11,201 nt of DNA. Source: Auxenochlorella pyrenoidosa (lineage: Eukaryota; Chlorophyta; Trebouxiophyceae; Chlorellales; Chlorellaceae). The notes under the pieces were generated by a model, which ran no database searches, was not told where the DNA came from, and saw nothing but the letters and a program-made list of their open reading frames with translations. The stretch covers positions 60,137 to 71,337 of the forward strand of contig KQ481969.1 of NCBI GenBank assembly GCA_001430745.1, written 5' to 3'. A program made the position numbers and the translations under genes. Each line of letters starts with the position of its first letter. Within the stretch, counting starts at the first letter, position 1. Below, piece by piece: positions 1-8,200 of the stretch.

Positions 1-50
1 CACACACACACACACCCACCACACACACACACACACCACCCCACACCACC
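1..50. repeat. CA-rich microsatellite at an intron end
   Basis: Nearly pure CA/CCA repeat running to within eight bases of the acceptor (ctttgcag) of the kinase exon. It occupies the place of the polypyrimidine tract in the upstream intron. Such tracts vary in length, so acceptor strength could vary between strains; that last point is inference. Confidence 0.9.
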
Positions 51-58
51 CTTTGCAG

Positions 59-297
59 CCCCGGAGCAGCTGCTGGCGCAGCGCTGCACCCTGGCTGCCG
101 ACATCTACAGCCTAGGGCTGGTGCTTGCAGAGCTGACCACCGGGCAGGTGGTCAAGCGGCGGGGCGAGTGGCAGCTGCCGCGCCCGCCAGAGGAGTGCCC
201 TGCGGCGGTGGCGGAGCTCATCCGTCACTGCACGCAGCCCGAGCCGACGGCGCGGCCCAGCGCCGCAGAGGTGCTGCAGATCCTCTCAGAGGCGTGA
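59..297 (+). CDS. Protein kinase, C-terminal exon (subdomains VIII-XI), 5' partial
   Basis: This is the terminal exon of a eukaryotic protein kinase. The acceptor AG is at 57-58, two bases complete a split codon, and 78 residues follow to TGA at 295-297. The first residues, PEQLL, fit the end of the APE motif (subdomain VIII). DIYSLGLVLAELTTG is a clear subdomain IX signature with its invariant Asp. CTQPEPTARPSAAEVLQIL is subdomain XI with the conserved Arg of the RPS motif. The PRPPEECPAAVAELI stretch resembles green-algal Raf/TKL-like Ser/Thr kinases, but the catalytic loop and DFG lie outside the window, so the subfamily and activity cannot be settled. The protein ends just after the kinase fold with no further domain. 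No TGTAA poly(A) signal was seen downstream on this strand. Confidence 0.88.
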
Positions 298-882
298 GCA
301 GGTTCAGAGGTTTGGCTTGCTGAAAAAGGCGCTGTCGGAGGCGTGGGCAGGCTCCCCTGCACTCCCTACCTGCCTGCATCAGCCATGAAATGCCTGCACC
401 CAAACGCCACCTTGGTCCATACTGTGCACAGCCGCTGCCCTTTTCTCATATTGTACCCTCTGTCCATCCCACCAGCCTTTAGACCTGTTCTACTCCGTGT
501 CCATCCAATACGTGCCCCCACCTTGAATTCCCCGACTACGCTCCCCCAGTTTCTGAAAGGTTCCTTCCTTGGCAGGCACAGCAGGCCTGCAGGGAAAACT
601 GCCCGTGTATCAATCAGCCACCTTTCATGCCACTCCATTCCTCGTTCTCGCCTATGCATAAGCTGCATAAGCTCTGCATATAGCTTGCTTTGCTGCTCGA
701 CACTTGTTGCACCCTGTACGTCCACCCCCCCTACGATTTTCACCTTACAGTTTGAAGTCCTTCACTTGATGCTCACAACTTAGATGCCCCTTCTTGAAGC
801 AATCAACGCCGCAATCAACGCCGCAATGAACATGCATCAACGGAAGGTTTGCGACTAAACTGTCAAAGGAAACTGTCGAAGG
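298..882. other. Convergent intergenic region, no gene seen
   Basis: Space between the 3' ends of the kinase (+) and the NUDT5-like gene (-). It is less GC-rich than the flanking exons. It holds a 14-base near-repeat (gaggcgtgagcagg near 289 and a copy near 340) and a 12-bp tandem duplication (aatcaacgccgc, 801-824). Open frames here on both strands lack family motifs and conserved-looking codon use, so they are read as chance frames. Confidence 0.6.
745..749 (-). terminator. Candidate poly(A) signal TGTAA for the NUDT5-like gene
   Basis: On the minus strand the sequence reads ctgTGTAA-like in context ctgtaaggtg, giving TGTAA about 135 nt beyond the stop codon at 883-885. TGTAA is the established polyadenylation signal of many chlorophyte nuclear genes. 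One pentamer can occur by chance, and the two upstream plus-strand genes show no such motif near their ends, so this is only suggestive. Confidence 0.4.
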
Positions 883-3800
883 TCACCGGGCAGTTCTTGC
901 ACAACCTGCCCGGCCACCAAGGCTGCCTGTCACTGCCAGCAGCAGGCAGCAGCTTGCCGCGCCTGCCACAACCCCAGCAGCAAACGGCAGCCCAGCATTG
1001 CTGCTTGCGCCCCCAAGCAGGGCTGCTCGCCGCCAGCTGCTGCTCCTGCTGCTGCTACTGTCGCTGGCTGGGCTTGACTGGCGCTTGCTGTCTTCAACGC
1101 TCCCGGCACTCCCAGCTGTCGCAGGCGCATCGCCAGCTGTCGAGGCAGAGAAGCTTTGCTCCCTAGGCACTGTTGTGTGCTCAAAGCCCTGCGCCGCATC
1201 TGCAGCTGCTGTCCGCTGCGGCGCACTGCCTGCCACGCCGCCGCCGTCGCTGCTGCCTGCCGGGGGCGGCACCAGGGCGGAGAGCACTGGGGATCCAAAG
1301 GGCAGGGGAGGGCCCGTGCTGGCGGTGCTGTTCAGAGCAGAGCCCCCCTGGCTGCCTTGCAGCAGCAGCGAGGCAGCCGTGTCGGTGCTGGTGCGCGGAT
1401 CTGCCTGCTGCCCCTGCTGCGGCACAGCGATGGCAGCGCTGCTGCCTGCCGAAAAGGCCGCTGCCGCTGCCGCCGGGGCCGCTGCCGCGCCGCGCCCTTC
1501 CGCTGCTGCAGCGGCCGCGGCGGCCGCCACTGCCAGCGCAGCAGCCTCCTTGGCGTGCTCCAGGCCCCAGGCATACGACAGCAGGCGGGCGTCCACGGAG
1601 CAGCCCGTGGCCTCCATTTCAGCCTGCAGGAAGGGCGGTTTGGAGGGCAAGCCGCAGCGTAAGAGCAGTGGAACAGAGGATGCGATTGCGGTGCCGTTCA
1701 GACCCGGAAGGCAGGGGAAGAGCTGCCTTGCAAGCTGACGCCGCCCCAGACATTGGCAGCAGGCATGATGGAACGGGCGAGGCTGGGCAAGCATCATGCA
1801 AACAGTCAGGGGGGAGCCCATGCCACGGCCAGTGCTGCCAGCCCTAAGGGCCCGAGGAGCTGCCAGCAGCGCGTGTTTCAAGGCGCCGCCATGATGCCAG
1901 CCGTGCTGCCTGGCCTCTGCCCGGCACCCTGCGCAACCCCAAAACAGAGGCAGCGTGCGCAGGCAAGACCGCGGCGCAGCGCAGCAGGGCGCCGCCCGGG
2001 CCGCTGCAGCTCAGCGCTGCCGCGCAGCGCAGCGCAGCGCCGGCGAAACCGCGGTGCGGCACAGCGGGGCTCCTGCGCAGGGCATGCTGCAGCTCAGCGC
2101 AGCGCCAGCGCAGCGCAGCGTGGCACAGCGCAGCGGGGTCTCCGCCCAGGGCGTCTCACGTAGAGGTGCTGCAGCAGGCTGGACCAGGGGACCAGCTCCA
2201 CGGTGATGAACTCGCCCTCCTGCCGGGGGTGAATACAAGGAACCGAAAAGTTGAATTACTATTGGAAGTTCTAGTTATTTGAAATTCAAAATTTGTGAAC
2301 TGAGAAACTGGGTGGGAGGTGCGCCGCCAGCTGCAGGGGCGGCCTCCAGGGCAGCGGCAGCCCAGGAGAGAGCTGGCAGTGCCGCCGTGCCCGCCAGGAA
2401 TGCTTGCACCTGTGCGACCTGCTGACGACAGGCTGTCGGCCTGGAACCCGAGTGTCGCGAGGATATCCCAGGCGCTGCTTGGTGCAAGGGTGCACCATGC
2501 CGACACATCGGCAGCTCACCTCCAGCTGCTGCCGCACATCCTGGTTCTCGGGGGCGTCGCCGTCCACCTGAGGAGGGGGGTTGGGTGGGGGGGTGGAGAG
2601 GGATGTGGGTGTGGGTGGGTGTGGGCGGGTGGTGGTGAATGGGTGGGTGGGTGCATAGGGCGCAATATTGGGCGGCTACGGGTGCCTGAAAAGCCTGCTG
2701 GGGCACCAGAGGACAGACGCGGGGCGCCCCAGCCGTGCAGGGACCACGAAGAGCGCTGAGCCTCCACCCCACCCCCACCCGCCCCTCCCAGCCAACCCCA
2801 ACCTCAAGCACAACGTAGCGCATGTTGGCGTTACTCATGCCCGGGTCGCTCGCGCAGATGGGAGTGACATCCACCGCTCGGCCGGTGTAGCCTGCAGGCG
2901 GCCAGGGTGCCCCAAGGACGTGCTGGGCGCGGCTTGGGGGTTGGGTGCATTTGGCGCAGGTGCAGCTGCACGGGCTGCCCTGTTGGGTGGCGACGAAACA
3001 GCCGGGCCTCTCGGAAGCGCAGCAGAAGGAGCAGGTGTGGGGCTGGGGCAGGTGACGACATGCATGCTGACATGCAACGCATAAATGCTGCCCCCGCCTC
3101 CCCACCTATCTACCTACCCACCCGCCCGCAACCCCACCCCCGCGCAAAAACCGCCACCACCCTCGTACCCGTCTCTTCTCGAAGCTCTCGCACCGCCGCC
3201 TCGGCCGCCGACTCCCCAGCATCCACCAGCCCCGCCGGCAGCTGCAGGGTGCAAAAAAAGGTCGAGAGCAGCAGCTGTCGAGGAAGCCCCAGGCTGGCTG
3301 AGCAGCCCAGGCACGCGCCGCGCTGCAGCGTGAGTCGCGCTCCCTGTGGGCCCCCGCCGCTAGCAGCCCCCAGGGGAGCAGGCGGTGGGGCGTCAAAGAC
3401 ACAAGCAAGCAAACCTGGCGACCCTCCAAGGTAAGGGCAGTCGTGCAAGCAGGGTGCAGGCAGGCAGCAGCGCTAAGAGCTGCTGTGAGTGCATGCAAGC
3501 CTTGCTGGCTCAGACTCCAAATCTGCCAGGTAAGTCGAGCCCAGCTTGCATCAAGCCCAGCTTGCATCAAGCCAAGCTTGCATCAAGTCAACCTATCAAG
3601 TCAACCAAGCCCAAAGACTTTAAGCCCAAAGAAGCAAGCAAGCTTGCCTCCAGGCAGTAGTTGGCAATGGGCGGACGGTACTGCTTCAGTACCGGCAGCA
3701 GTGCAGGCTTGCCGCGGCGCAGGATCTACGGTGCATGGCGGGAAAGGGGAAGGAAGGGAGGGCGGGAGGGAGGACAATGGGAGCTGAGCAGGGAAGGCCC

Positions 3801-4428
3801 GCGTGACTAATCTCAACACTGACGCTCCGACAGCCCAGAAGGCAGCAACTGCCAGCCCAGGGGCGCCTCCTGCTACGCGCCTGCCGCTGCCGCCCCCAGG
3901 TGGCGCCAGCCCCTGCATCACGGCTGCCGGCCACACCTTTGCAAGGATCGCCACTCCGTCCACGTCGCCGCGGCGCGTTGTGCGCTCTGCAGACTCCCAC
4001 AGCCGCTGCCGCCCCTGAGGGTCCTCCCACTGCCGCGGGTGGGGGGGGGGGGGGGCGGGCCGGGCGGGCGGTTGGAGGGCAGATGCAAGACCAGCTCATC
4101 GTTGCTGGCTGCACCGTCAAGCCTCGCGACGTGCGCCGGGCCCCCTGCCTTGGCAAAAAACGTGGCCTCCAGTGCCATAGGCGTCGATGCTGGAGCCAGC
4201 GGCGGGCGCCGAACAGAACTAGGCGAAGCGCGCGACAGCGTGCTCTTCGCAGCGGCCATCTGGGTGTTCGGCTGGGTGCGCGAGCATGCCAGCACGCCCG
4301 CCACACAATGGCCCGCGTCCTGCGGCCGCCCCCATTGGCTCCCGTCAGCTCACGTGTATGCGCTTGAGGGTGATCCATTTAAAGTCGGGAAGCCCGCAGT
4401 CCTCAACACCCACCACCCGCGATGCCAT
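883..4428 (-). CDS. NUDT5: NUDT5-type ADP-sugar/ADP-ribose pyrophosphatase (Nudix), 8 exons
   Basis: Predicted to hydrolyse ADP-ribose and ADP-sugars to AMP plus sugar phosphate. Exons (minus): 4428-4354, 4029-3937, 3725-3648, 3241-3169, 2891-2803, 2567-2520, 2219-2160, 1623-883. All junctions keep frame and give 418 residues. ATG lies in gccATGgc. From memory of human NUDT5, the adenine-stacking Trp pair (W28/W46) matches W18 (KWITL) and W36 (LWESAERTTRR), with identical spacing. KQYRPP (R73) and E82 follow. The Nudix box runs G86-Y108 (REETG, with E101, E104 and E105) and is split by intron 4. CASDPGMSNANMRYVVLE, GEF with E155 (E166 equivalent) and SVDARLLSYAWGLEHAKEA complete the core near residue 200. 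Odd points: intron 3 starts GC, and residues ~205-418 are an Ala/Ser-rich extension with a hydrophobic segment at ~384-407. NUDT5 itself stops near the end of the core. Confidence 0.9.
2004..2152. repeat. Two-unit GC-rich tandem repeat in intron 7 of the NUDT5-like gene
   Basis: Two diverged units start with ctgcagctcagcgc at about 2004 and 2087. Both carry a gcagcgcagcgc-type run followed by a ggcacagcg...gggg element. The units are about 83 and 66 bp, so an internal deletion separates them. They lie inside the 536-nt intron 7 and explain the Arg/Ala/Ser-rich open frames seen across this stretch. Confidence 0.7.
3242..3647 (-). other. Apparent GC-AG intron (intron 3 of the NUDT5-like gene)
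   Basis: The preceding exon must end with the conserved ...NYCLE and the next must begin LPAGLVDAGE for the Nudix core to be continuous. At that exact point the donor reads GAG|GCAAGC, the usual context of a GC donor, and the acceptor reads ccctgcag. Reading through reaches an in-frame TGA within about 50 nt, and no GT donor gives the conserved junction. GC-AG introns are a known minor class. A single C/T polymorphism or error at 3646 could also make this a normal GT donor. Confidence 0.7.
3543..3590. repeat. 16-bp tandem repeat, three units, in intron 3
   Basis: Three adjacent units (agcttgcatcaagccc, agcttgcatcaagcca, agcttgcatcaagtca) occupy 3543-3558, 3559-3574 and 3575-3590. Nearby sequence repeats the words aagcaagc and tcaagtcaacc. 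The array lies in the GC-AG intron, about 60 bp from its donor. Confidence 0.85.
4041..4055. repeat. G15 run (C15 on the minus strand), acceptor tract of intron 1
   Basis: Fifteen consecutive G on the plus strand. On the coding (minus) strand it is a C15 run just upstream of the gcggcag acceptor of NUDT5-like exon 2, so it probably serves as the polypyrimidine tract. Length in the assembly may be unreliable. Confidence 0.8.
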
Positions 4429-5226
4429 GGCTTGGTTGCTGCAACCAGAGGGAGGGGTGTGGTGCCAGCACATGGCAGGGAAGGGAGCTGCCTGAGCCAA
4501 CCGCGCAGTGACGAGGCGTGCCAGGAGTCACAGTGTGATGGGAAAGGAGCCAGACAGCGGGGGACAGGGTACAAAGAACAGAAAGCTGGAGGGCAGGCTG
4601 GGTTCAGCACACGCTCCTGCGTGCCGTGGGCACCGGCAGCGGAGGCCGGGAGCCACCGCAGCGCTACCTGCAGGACCCGGCGTCCCACCTGCTGGCTGCA
4701 AATGTGTTCTACCGCCTCGGCCGACAACTGGGGTGAGCCCTGGGGGCGTCTGAAGCAGGAGGTGCACTTTGGAATTGGCGAGTTGGCGAGGAGGTGCGCA
4801 GAGGGCCTGCAAAGGGTGTCGAAATTGATCGCAGGCTGCCGAACACTATTGCGGTCATACGAGCCAGGAAAGCTACCCGCATGAGGACGGGCGCCAGGTA
4901 AGAAGGCGCCCAAGCGCTGTTGGTTTCACTGAGGGTCATTTGCACACGGAGCTTCTGTTCTTTCATCATCTCAGAATATCACTGCATATTGTAAAGCTCT
5001 CGGCGCGCCTGAAGCGAGCCATCACCTTCCCAGGTTTCTCTCTCGCTGCTGCCAGCTTCCAGTCGCACTGGCGAAGAGGTACGCATCACTTGGAGATCGT
5101 AAAGAGAAGGCGGGCATGCGCAGGTTCTCCTGCTGCCGCTGCCGCCTCTGGTGCCGCCTCCGCCGTTGTCGCTCCCGACGCCGCTCACCTGTCCCACAGC
5201 CCGCTCTTGCCTGCGCAGGCCCGGCC
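4429..5226. other. Divergent upstream region between NUDT5-like (-) and THOC5 (+)
   Basis: About 800 bp between the two start codons, so it presumably contains both promoters and 5' UTRs. A possible 5' UTR intron of THOC5 could run from a gtacgc donor near 5092 to the ttgcctgcgcag acceptor at ~5218, eight bases before the ATG. TGTAA occurs on the plus strand at 4987-4991 and cag|gtaaga, a good donor, near 4899. No TATA box or complete gene was recognised. An exon-like segment at 4608-4732 is listed separately. Confidence 0.5.
4608..4732 (+). other. Orphan exon-like segment of unknown origin
   Basis: An open 125-nt stretch is bounded by an acceptor-like ggttcag and a donor-like gtgagc. Its frame includes the peptides HTLLRAVGTGSG and then RYLQDPASHLLAANVFYRLG. 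Codon choice (ctg, cag, gac, ttc, tac, cgc, ggc) resembles the confirmed exons nearby. I do not recognise the family. No partner exons could be found on either side: upstream lies the NUDT5-like gene on the other strand, and the frame stops at TGA 4734-4736. It could be an exon fragment moved here, a 5' exon of an unseen transcript, or chance. Confidence 0.3.
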
Positions 5227-6955
5227 ATGGCCGCAGCGGCACCCCCAGCGGAGCAGCCGGCAAGGCTGGGCGAGTTCCTGGGGCAGCTGCTGGAGGCCAA
5301 GCAGGCGGGCGGGCTGCTCGACGGCGGCGACGGCGCAGCACCCGCGTGGCAGGGCGCCGGTGGCGCGCTCATCCTGGCCCTCAAGGCTGAGCACCGCCGG
5401 CTGTGCGAGGCGACCGACGCGCTGCGGGAGGCGGCGGCGGAGGCCAAGGGCGCGCTGGACCAGGGCTCGCTGCAGCTGCAGAACCTGATCTACGAGCAGC
5501 AGCACTATGAGAAGGAGATTGCGTCGTGCCGCGGCTGGCGGTCGGCATACAGCGACGAGCAGGTGGGGCTTCTGTGTGGTGTATGTTGGGGTGGGGCCGG
5601 GGGAAGGGGGCTGTTGGGCAGGGGCATGCGTTGCTGGTCTGCACTCGATTCTTGGGCTGCATTCTGACGTTCGACGAATGGGATGCGAGGTCAGTGGCTG
5701 CCGATCACCACCCAGCGCTCACGCTCTGCAGGGCGGGGCTGCCCCATCGCAGGGCAGTCGAGCCGGCGGGGGCGCTGCCCCGCCCGCCCGTGCTCCTGCG
5801 CCGAGCACACCAACCACTCGCTTCTCTTCCTTCCTACCCTTCTGCGGATTGCCCTCATCCCCGAGAAGGAATTCCTCCCTCCTTCCCATCTCGCAAGTTG
5901 CCCGCCTCCCTTTCTCCTTCCCTCTCCGCAGATAGATTCCTGATCCCAAAGGAGGGTTTCCTTCCTCTCCTTTTTTTCGCAGATTGCCCGCCTCTCTGAG
6001 GATGAATTCTGGGTTCCCTCCTTCCTTCTTTTCCCTGCAGATTGCCCTCATCCCTGAGGAGGAGTTCCGGGGGCACCCCCTGGCTTCGGAGCAGGAGTTG
6101 GCAGAGGCGGGCGACGACGCGCACCAGCTGATGCTCAGCCGACTGCGGCATGAGGTGGCCTACAGGTGGGGCTGGGGTGGGGCTGGGTGGCTTATAGGTG
6201 GGGTTGTGGGTGGGTGGGTGGGGGCTACTGCAGGTGGGGCTGGGGCGGGCTGTGGGGTGGCTGGGGTGGCAGGTGTTGTGTACCGACTGTGCCGCCGTAA
6301 TGCTCCCTGTGGGTGGTTATACGCTTACTCCTGCGTGGGCGTGCACAGAAGCAGGGGCTGGCGGGGGAGCGGATGGCGCCACGGGTAGGCCCCGTTGCAG
6401 CTGCACAGCCAGGTCTGCTGGACCCAGTCCCCCACATCGCCGCCTCCCGGCCCCTGCCGCCTGCAGGCAGGAGTATGTGAAGCAGCTGGATGCCATCAAG
6501 GCGCAGCGCGACGCGCTGGCGGCTGACGTGGCGCAAAAGCGCAGCACAGGTGGGCAGCTGGGCCTGCGGCGCGTCGCATGCGCGGGCGCAGGGGGGGAAC
6601 CCTCGCTTTCCTACCCCAGCTAGCAAGCAGAGTGGCAGAACAGCCCGCTTTGAACCCTCTCTGCTGTGTCTGCTGGGAATGACGAGGCGTGTTTTGACAA
6701 CAGCTCACCCTTTCTTTTTGCCCCGCCCACGCAGTGGCGGGCCTAGAGGGCGAAGTGGGCAAGCTGCTGGCGGCGGCGCGCGCAGTGCAGCAGCAGTACG
6801 CAATCAAACTGCCAGCAGCGTCGGGGCCTGGAGAGGCAGCAGCGCCCGGCAGAGCAGGGCCAGGGGAGGCGGCGGGAGAGCCGGCGGTGGAGTCGCCGCT
6901 TGCGCCGCGTGCGGCGGGCGCGGCGGGCGGCGACGTGGCGATGGCAGATGCCTGA
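5227..6955 (+). CDS. THOC5: THO complex subunit 5 (THOC5), short form, 4 exons
   Basis: THOC5 is a coiled-coil subunit of the nuclear THO/TREX complex, which packages nascent mRNA and couples transcription to export. Exons: 5227-5562, 6041-6165, 6467-6549, 6735-6955. All four join in frame to 254 residues. The family signature is SLQLQNLIYEQQHYEKEIAS (residues 81-100), very close to animal THOC5 LQNLLYE...KEI. It is followed across intron 1 by IALIPEEEF (113-121), matching the IDLVS.EEF motif, then by DAHQLMLSRLRHEVAYRQEY and a helix that matches the THOC5 coiled coil. The protein stops after this in a Gly/Ala/Pro-rich tail, whereas animal and plant THOC5 continue for several hundred residues. 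ATG 5227 has a good context (ggccATGgcc). An in-frame ATG at 5116 would add 37 Arg-rich residues. Intron 1 and the start of intron 2 carry repeated copies of the exon 2 edges. Confidence 0.85.
5848..6068 (+). repeat. Serial decayed copies of the THOC5 exon 2 acceptor edge
   Basis: The true exon 2 start at 6041 (gcag|attgccctcatccctga) is preceded in intron 1 by related copies. At 5848 the copy is tctgcgg|attgccctcatccccg; it keeps IALIPEKEF in frame but the acceptor AG is now GG. At ~5898 gcaag|ttgcccgcc is weak. At 5932 gcag|atagattcctgatccc meets TGA in the fourth codon. At 5983 gcag|attgcccgcctctctg reads IARLSEDEF and meets TGA 25 codons in. Spacing is about 35 to 60 bp, with CT-rich sequence between copies. 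Confidence 0.8.
6161..6265 (+). repeat. Repeated copies of the THOC5 exon 2 donor edge
   Basis: The donor junction tacag|gtggggctgggg (exon end 6165) recurs as tatag|gtggggttgtgg with its junction at 6197/6198 and as tactgcag|gtggggctgggg with its junction at 6233/6234. The units are G/T-rich and about 32 to 36 bp apart. The low complexity makes the alignment less certain than for the acceptor copies, but the TA..AG|GTGGGG core returns each time. Confidence 0.6.
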
Positions 6956-7218
6956 TGTGCTCAATACTGCACTGCTGCCGACTCCTGAAACCATATGTGT
7001 ATTGTGGAAACAACCCTTGAAGCAGCGTCAGGTGTGGCTAGCAAGTGCCAAAGGCGCGCTTCAGAAGCCGCCAGCGGGGCGCACGCTTGGCGCTATCGCC
7101 GCCAGCCTTGTTTCCCCCCTTCATGCTCCACCTCGCTTCTCCTCTCATGTCAGCTGCCCTGTGCTGCATCTCCGACCAGTGCTCGAGACCTCCAGTCCAG
7201 CACCAGCAGCCTGGCGCC

Positions 7219-8130
7219 ATGTCCACCCGAGGCTTCCTCGGCATGTTCTCAAAGGCAGCGCCAGCGGCGGATGTGACAAAACTCAAGCCTGGCATCGCGC
7301 TTCCGCACGTCACGCTGCCCACCACCGAGGTTGTGGCCGGGTCGCGGGGCGGGTGCTGGGGCAGTCTCAAAACGCATGACGGTTCGCCAAGGTTGACCAA
7401 ACACGAGGATGGCTTGGGGTGGGCACGAGGGCCACGCGGTAGCAGCCGCGACGCCGACTGCCCCTGTAGCCTTAGCAAATCCGAACCCTGGACCACCCCC
7501 TCTGCACCCACAAGACTTGATTTCCTTCTATGCCTGCAGGGCGGCCGCGTGGAGGTGGGCGCCCCCACCGGGCGCTGGCAGCTGGTGGTGGTGTACAGAG
7601 GCAAGCACGACCCGCTGTGCGTCACCTACCTGGCTGCACTGCAGGTGGGGGGCAGGGGGCTTAGCCAGGGAGGGCCGGCTGGGCAGTCGGTCTTTCTACA
7701 GCAATCAATTAAACAGGGATTCATGTACGTCGTTCCAGCCTGTCAAGCGCAAAGCATGATGAGGACGCGAGGTCACGGGGTGGGCCAAGAAGGGCCGCCG
7801 GGTGCGGGGTGCCCGCCCGACTCCCCAACAATCCCTTGCCTGCCGCCTGGCCTCTGCAGCGCCCTCAGTCCATGAACAAGATCATCGATCAATTCAAGCT
7901 GATCCGAACGCCTTGCCGCCGGTCCCCTAACGCTTCTGCAGCACCTGATGCCTGAGTTTGAGGAGCTGAGCTCCGCGCCCCCGCCTAGTGATCATGCCGT
8001 TCCAATACCTTGAAAAAATCTGCTTAAAATCTGCCCCCCCCAACCGCAGCACCTGATGCCGGAGTTTGAGGAGCTGAGCTGCGACGTGGTGGCGGTGTCG
8101 GCCGACACGCGCGGCAAGGCCTGCTCCTTT
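7219..8130 (+). CDS. AhpC/TSA (peroxiredoxin-like) thioredoxin-fold protein, first three exons, 3' partial
   Basis: Exons 7219-7329, 7540-7644 and 8050-8130 join in phase 0 to 99 residues. The order fits the AhpC/TSA family: a KLKPGIALPHVTLPTTE lead strand, GRWQLVVVYRGKHDPLC (residues 48-64), LAALQHLMPEFEEL, and CDVVAVSADTRGKA, the usual second beta strand and SADT/S loop. Related proteins carry CPxC at the position read here as D61-P-L-C64, so the first (peroxidatic-type) Cys appears to be Asp; C64 remains. The C-terminal half is missing. The next exon should follow the gtgagt donor at 8131, and the only candidate in the window (11011-11079) looks like a repeat of exon 3. ATG 7219 (gccATGtcc) was chosen. 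In-frame ATG 7123 would add 32 residues and could encode a targeting peptide. THOC5 ends 263 bp upstream on the same strand. Confidence 0.75.
7942..7972 (+). repeat. Truncated intronic copy of the 5' edge of exon 3 (AhpC/TSA gene)
   Basis: Following an acceptor-like cttctgcag, 31 bases match the real exon 3 start at 8050 with one mismatch (cacctgatgcctgagtttga against cacctgatgccggagtttga), encoding HLMPEFEELS in both. After this the copy diverges and meets TGA after 23 codons. The copies are 108 bp apart. If this acceptor were used, the product would stop early. Confidence 0.9.
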
Positions 8131-8200
8131 GTGAGTCGACAGTCTGGTCCTCTTAAGGTCCTATTCTAGTTGCCGTGAGAGGGGCGCGGGCTGACGCTCG

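Noticed and set aside
998..1847. Long plus-strand open frames opposite the last NUDT5-like exon
   Set aside because: They are antisense shadows of Ala/Ser-rich GC-biased coding sequence; they give Leu/Ala/Arg/Cys-rich translations without motifs.
1624..1881. Upstream 86 codons of the single open frame ending at 883 (minus) as part of the protein
   Set aside because: The conserved core joins exon 7 (SSLLQHLY) directly to AEMEATGCSVDARLLSYAW at 1623 through a good cctgcag acceptor. The upstream frame is intronic and shows no family similarity.
2575..2660. G/T-rich run as a G-quadruplex or regulatory element
   Set aside because: On the coding strand it is simply the C/A-rich tract of NUDT5-like intron 5, about 8 to 90 bases from the acceptor. 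Splice function explains it and nothing further is supported.
3543..3590. CRISPR-like array
   Set aside because: The units are directly adjacent without spacers, so this is a plain tandem repeat in a eukaryotic intron.
4039..4884. 281-codon plus-strand open frame
   Set aside because: It overlaps NUDT5-like exon 1 and intron 1 antisense, starts in the G15 run and has no recognisable domain; only its 4608-4732 part, in another frame, looked coding.
7834..7941. Extra exon between exons 2 and 3 of the AhpC/TSA gene starting after ctctgcag near 7860 (frame with MNKIIDQFKLIRTP)
   Set aside because: The family joins YLAALQ directly to HLMPEFEEL, and the segment lacks a convincing donor and would interrupt the fold.
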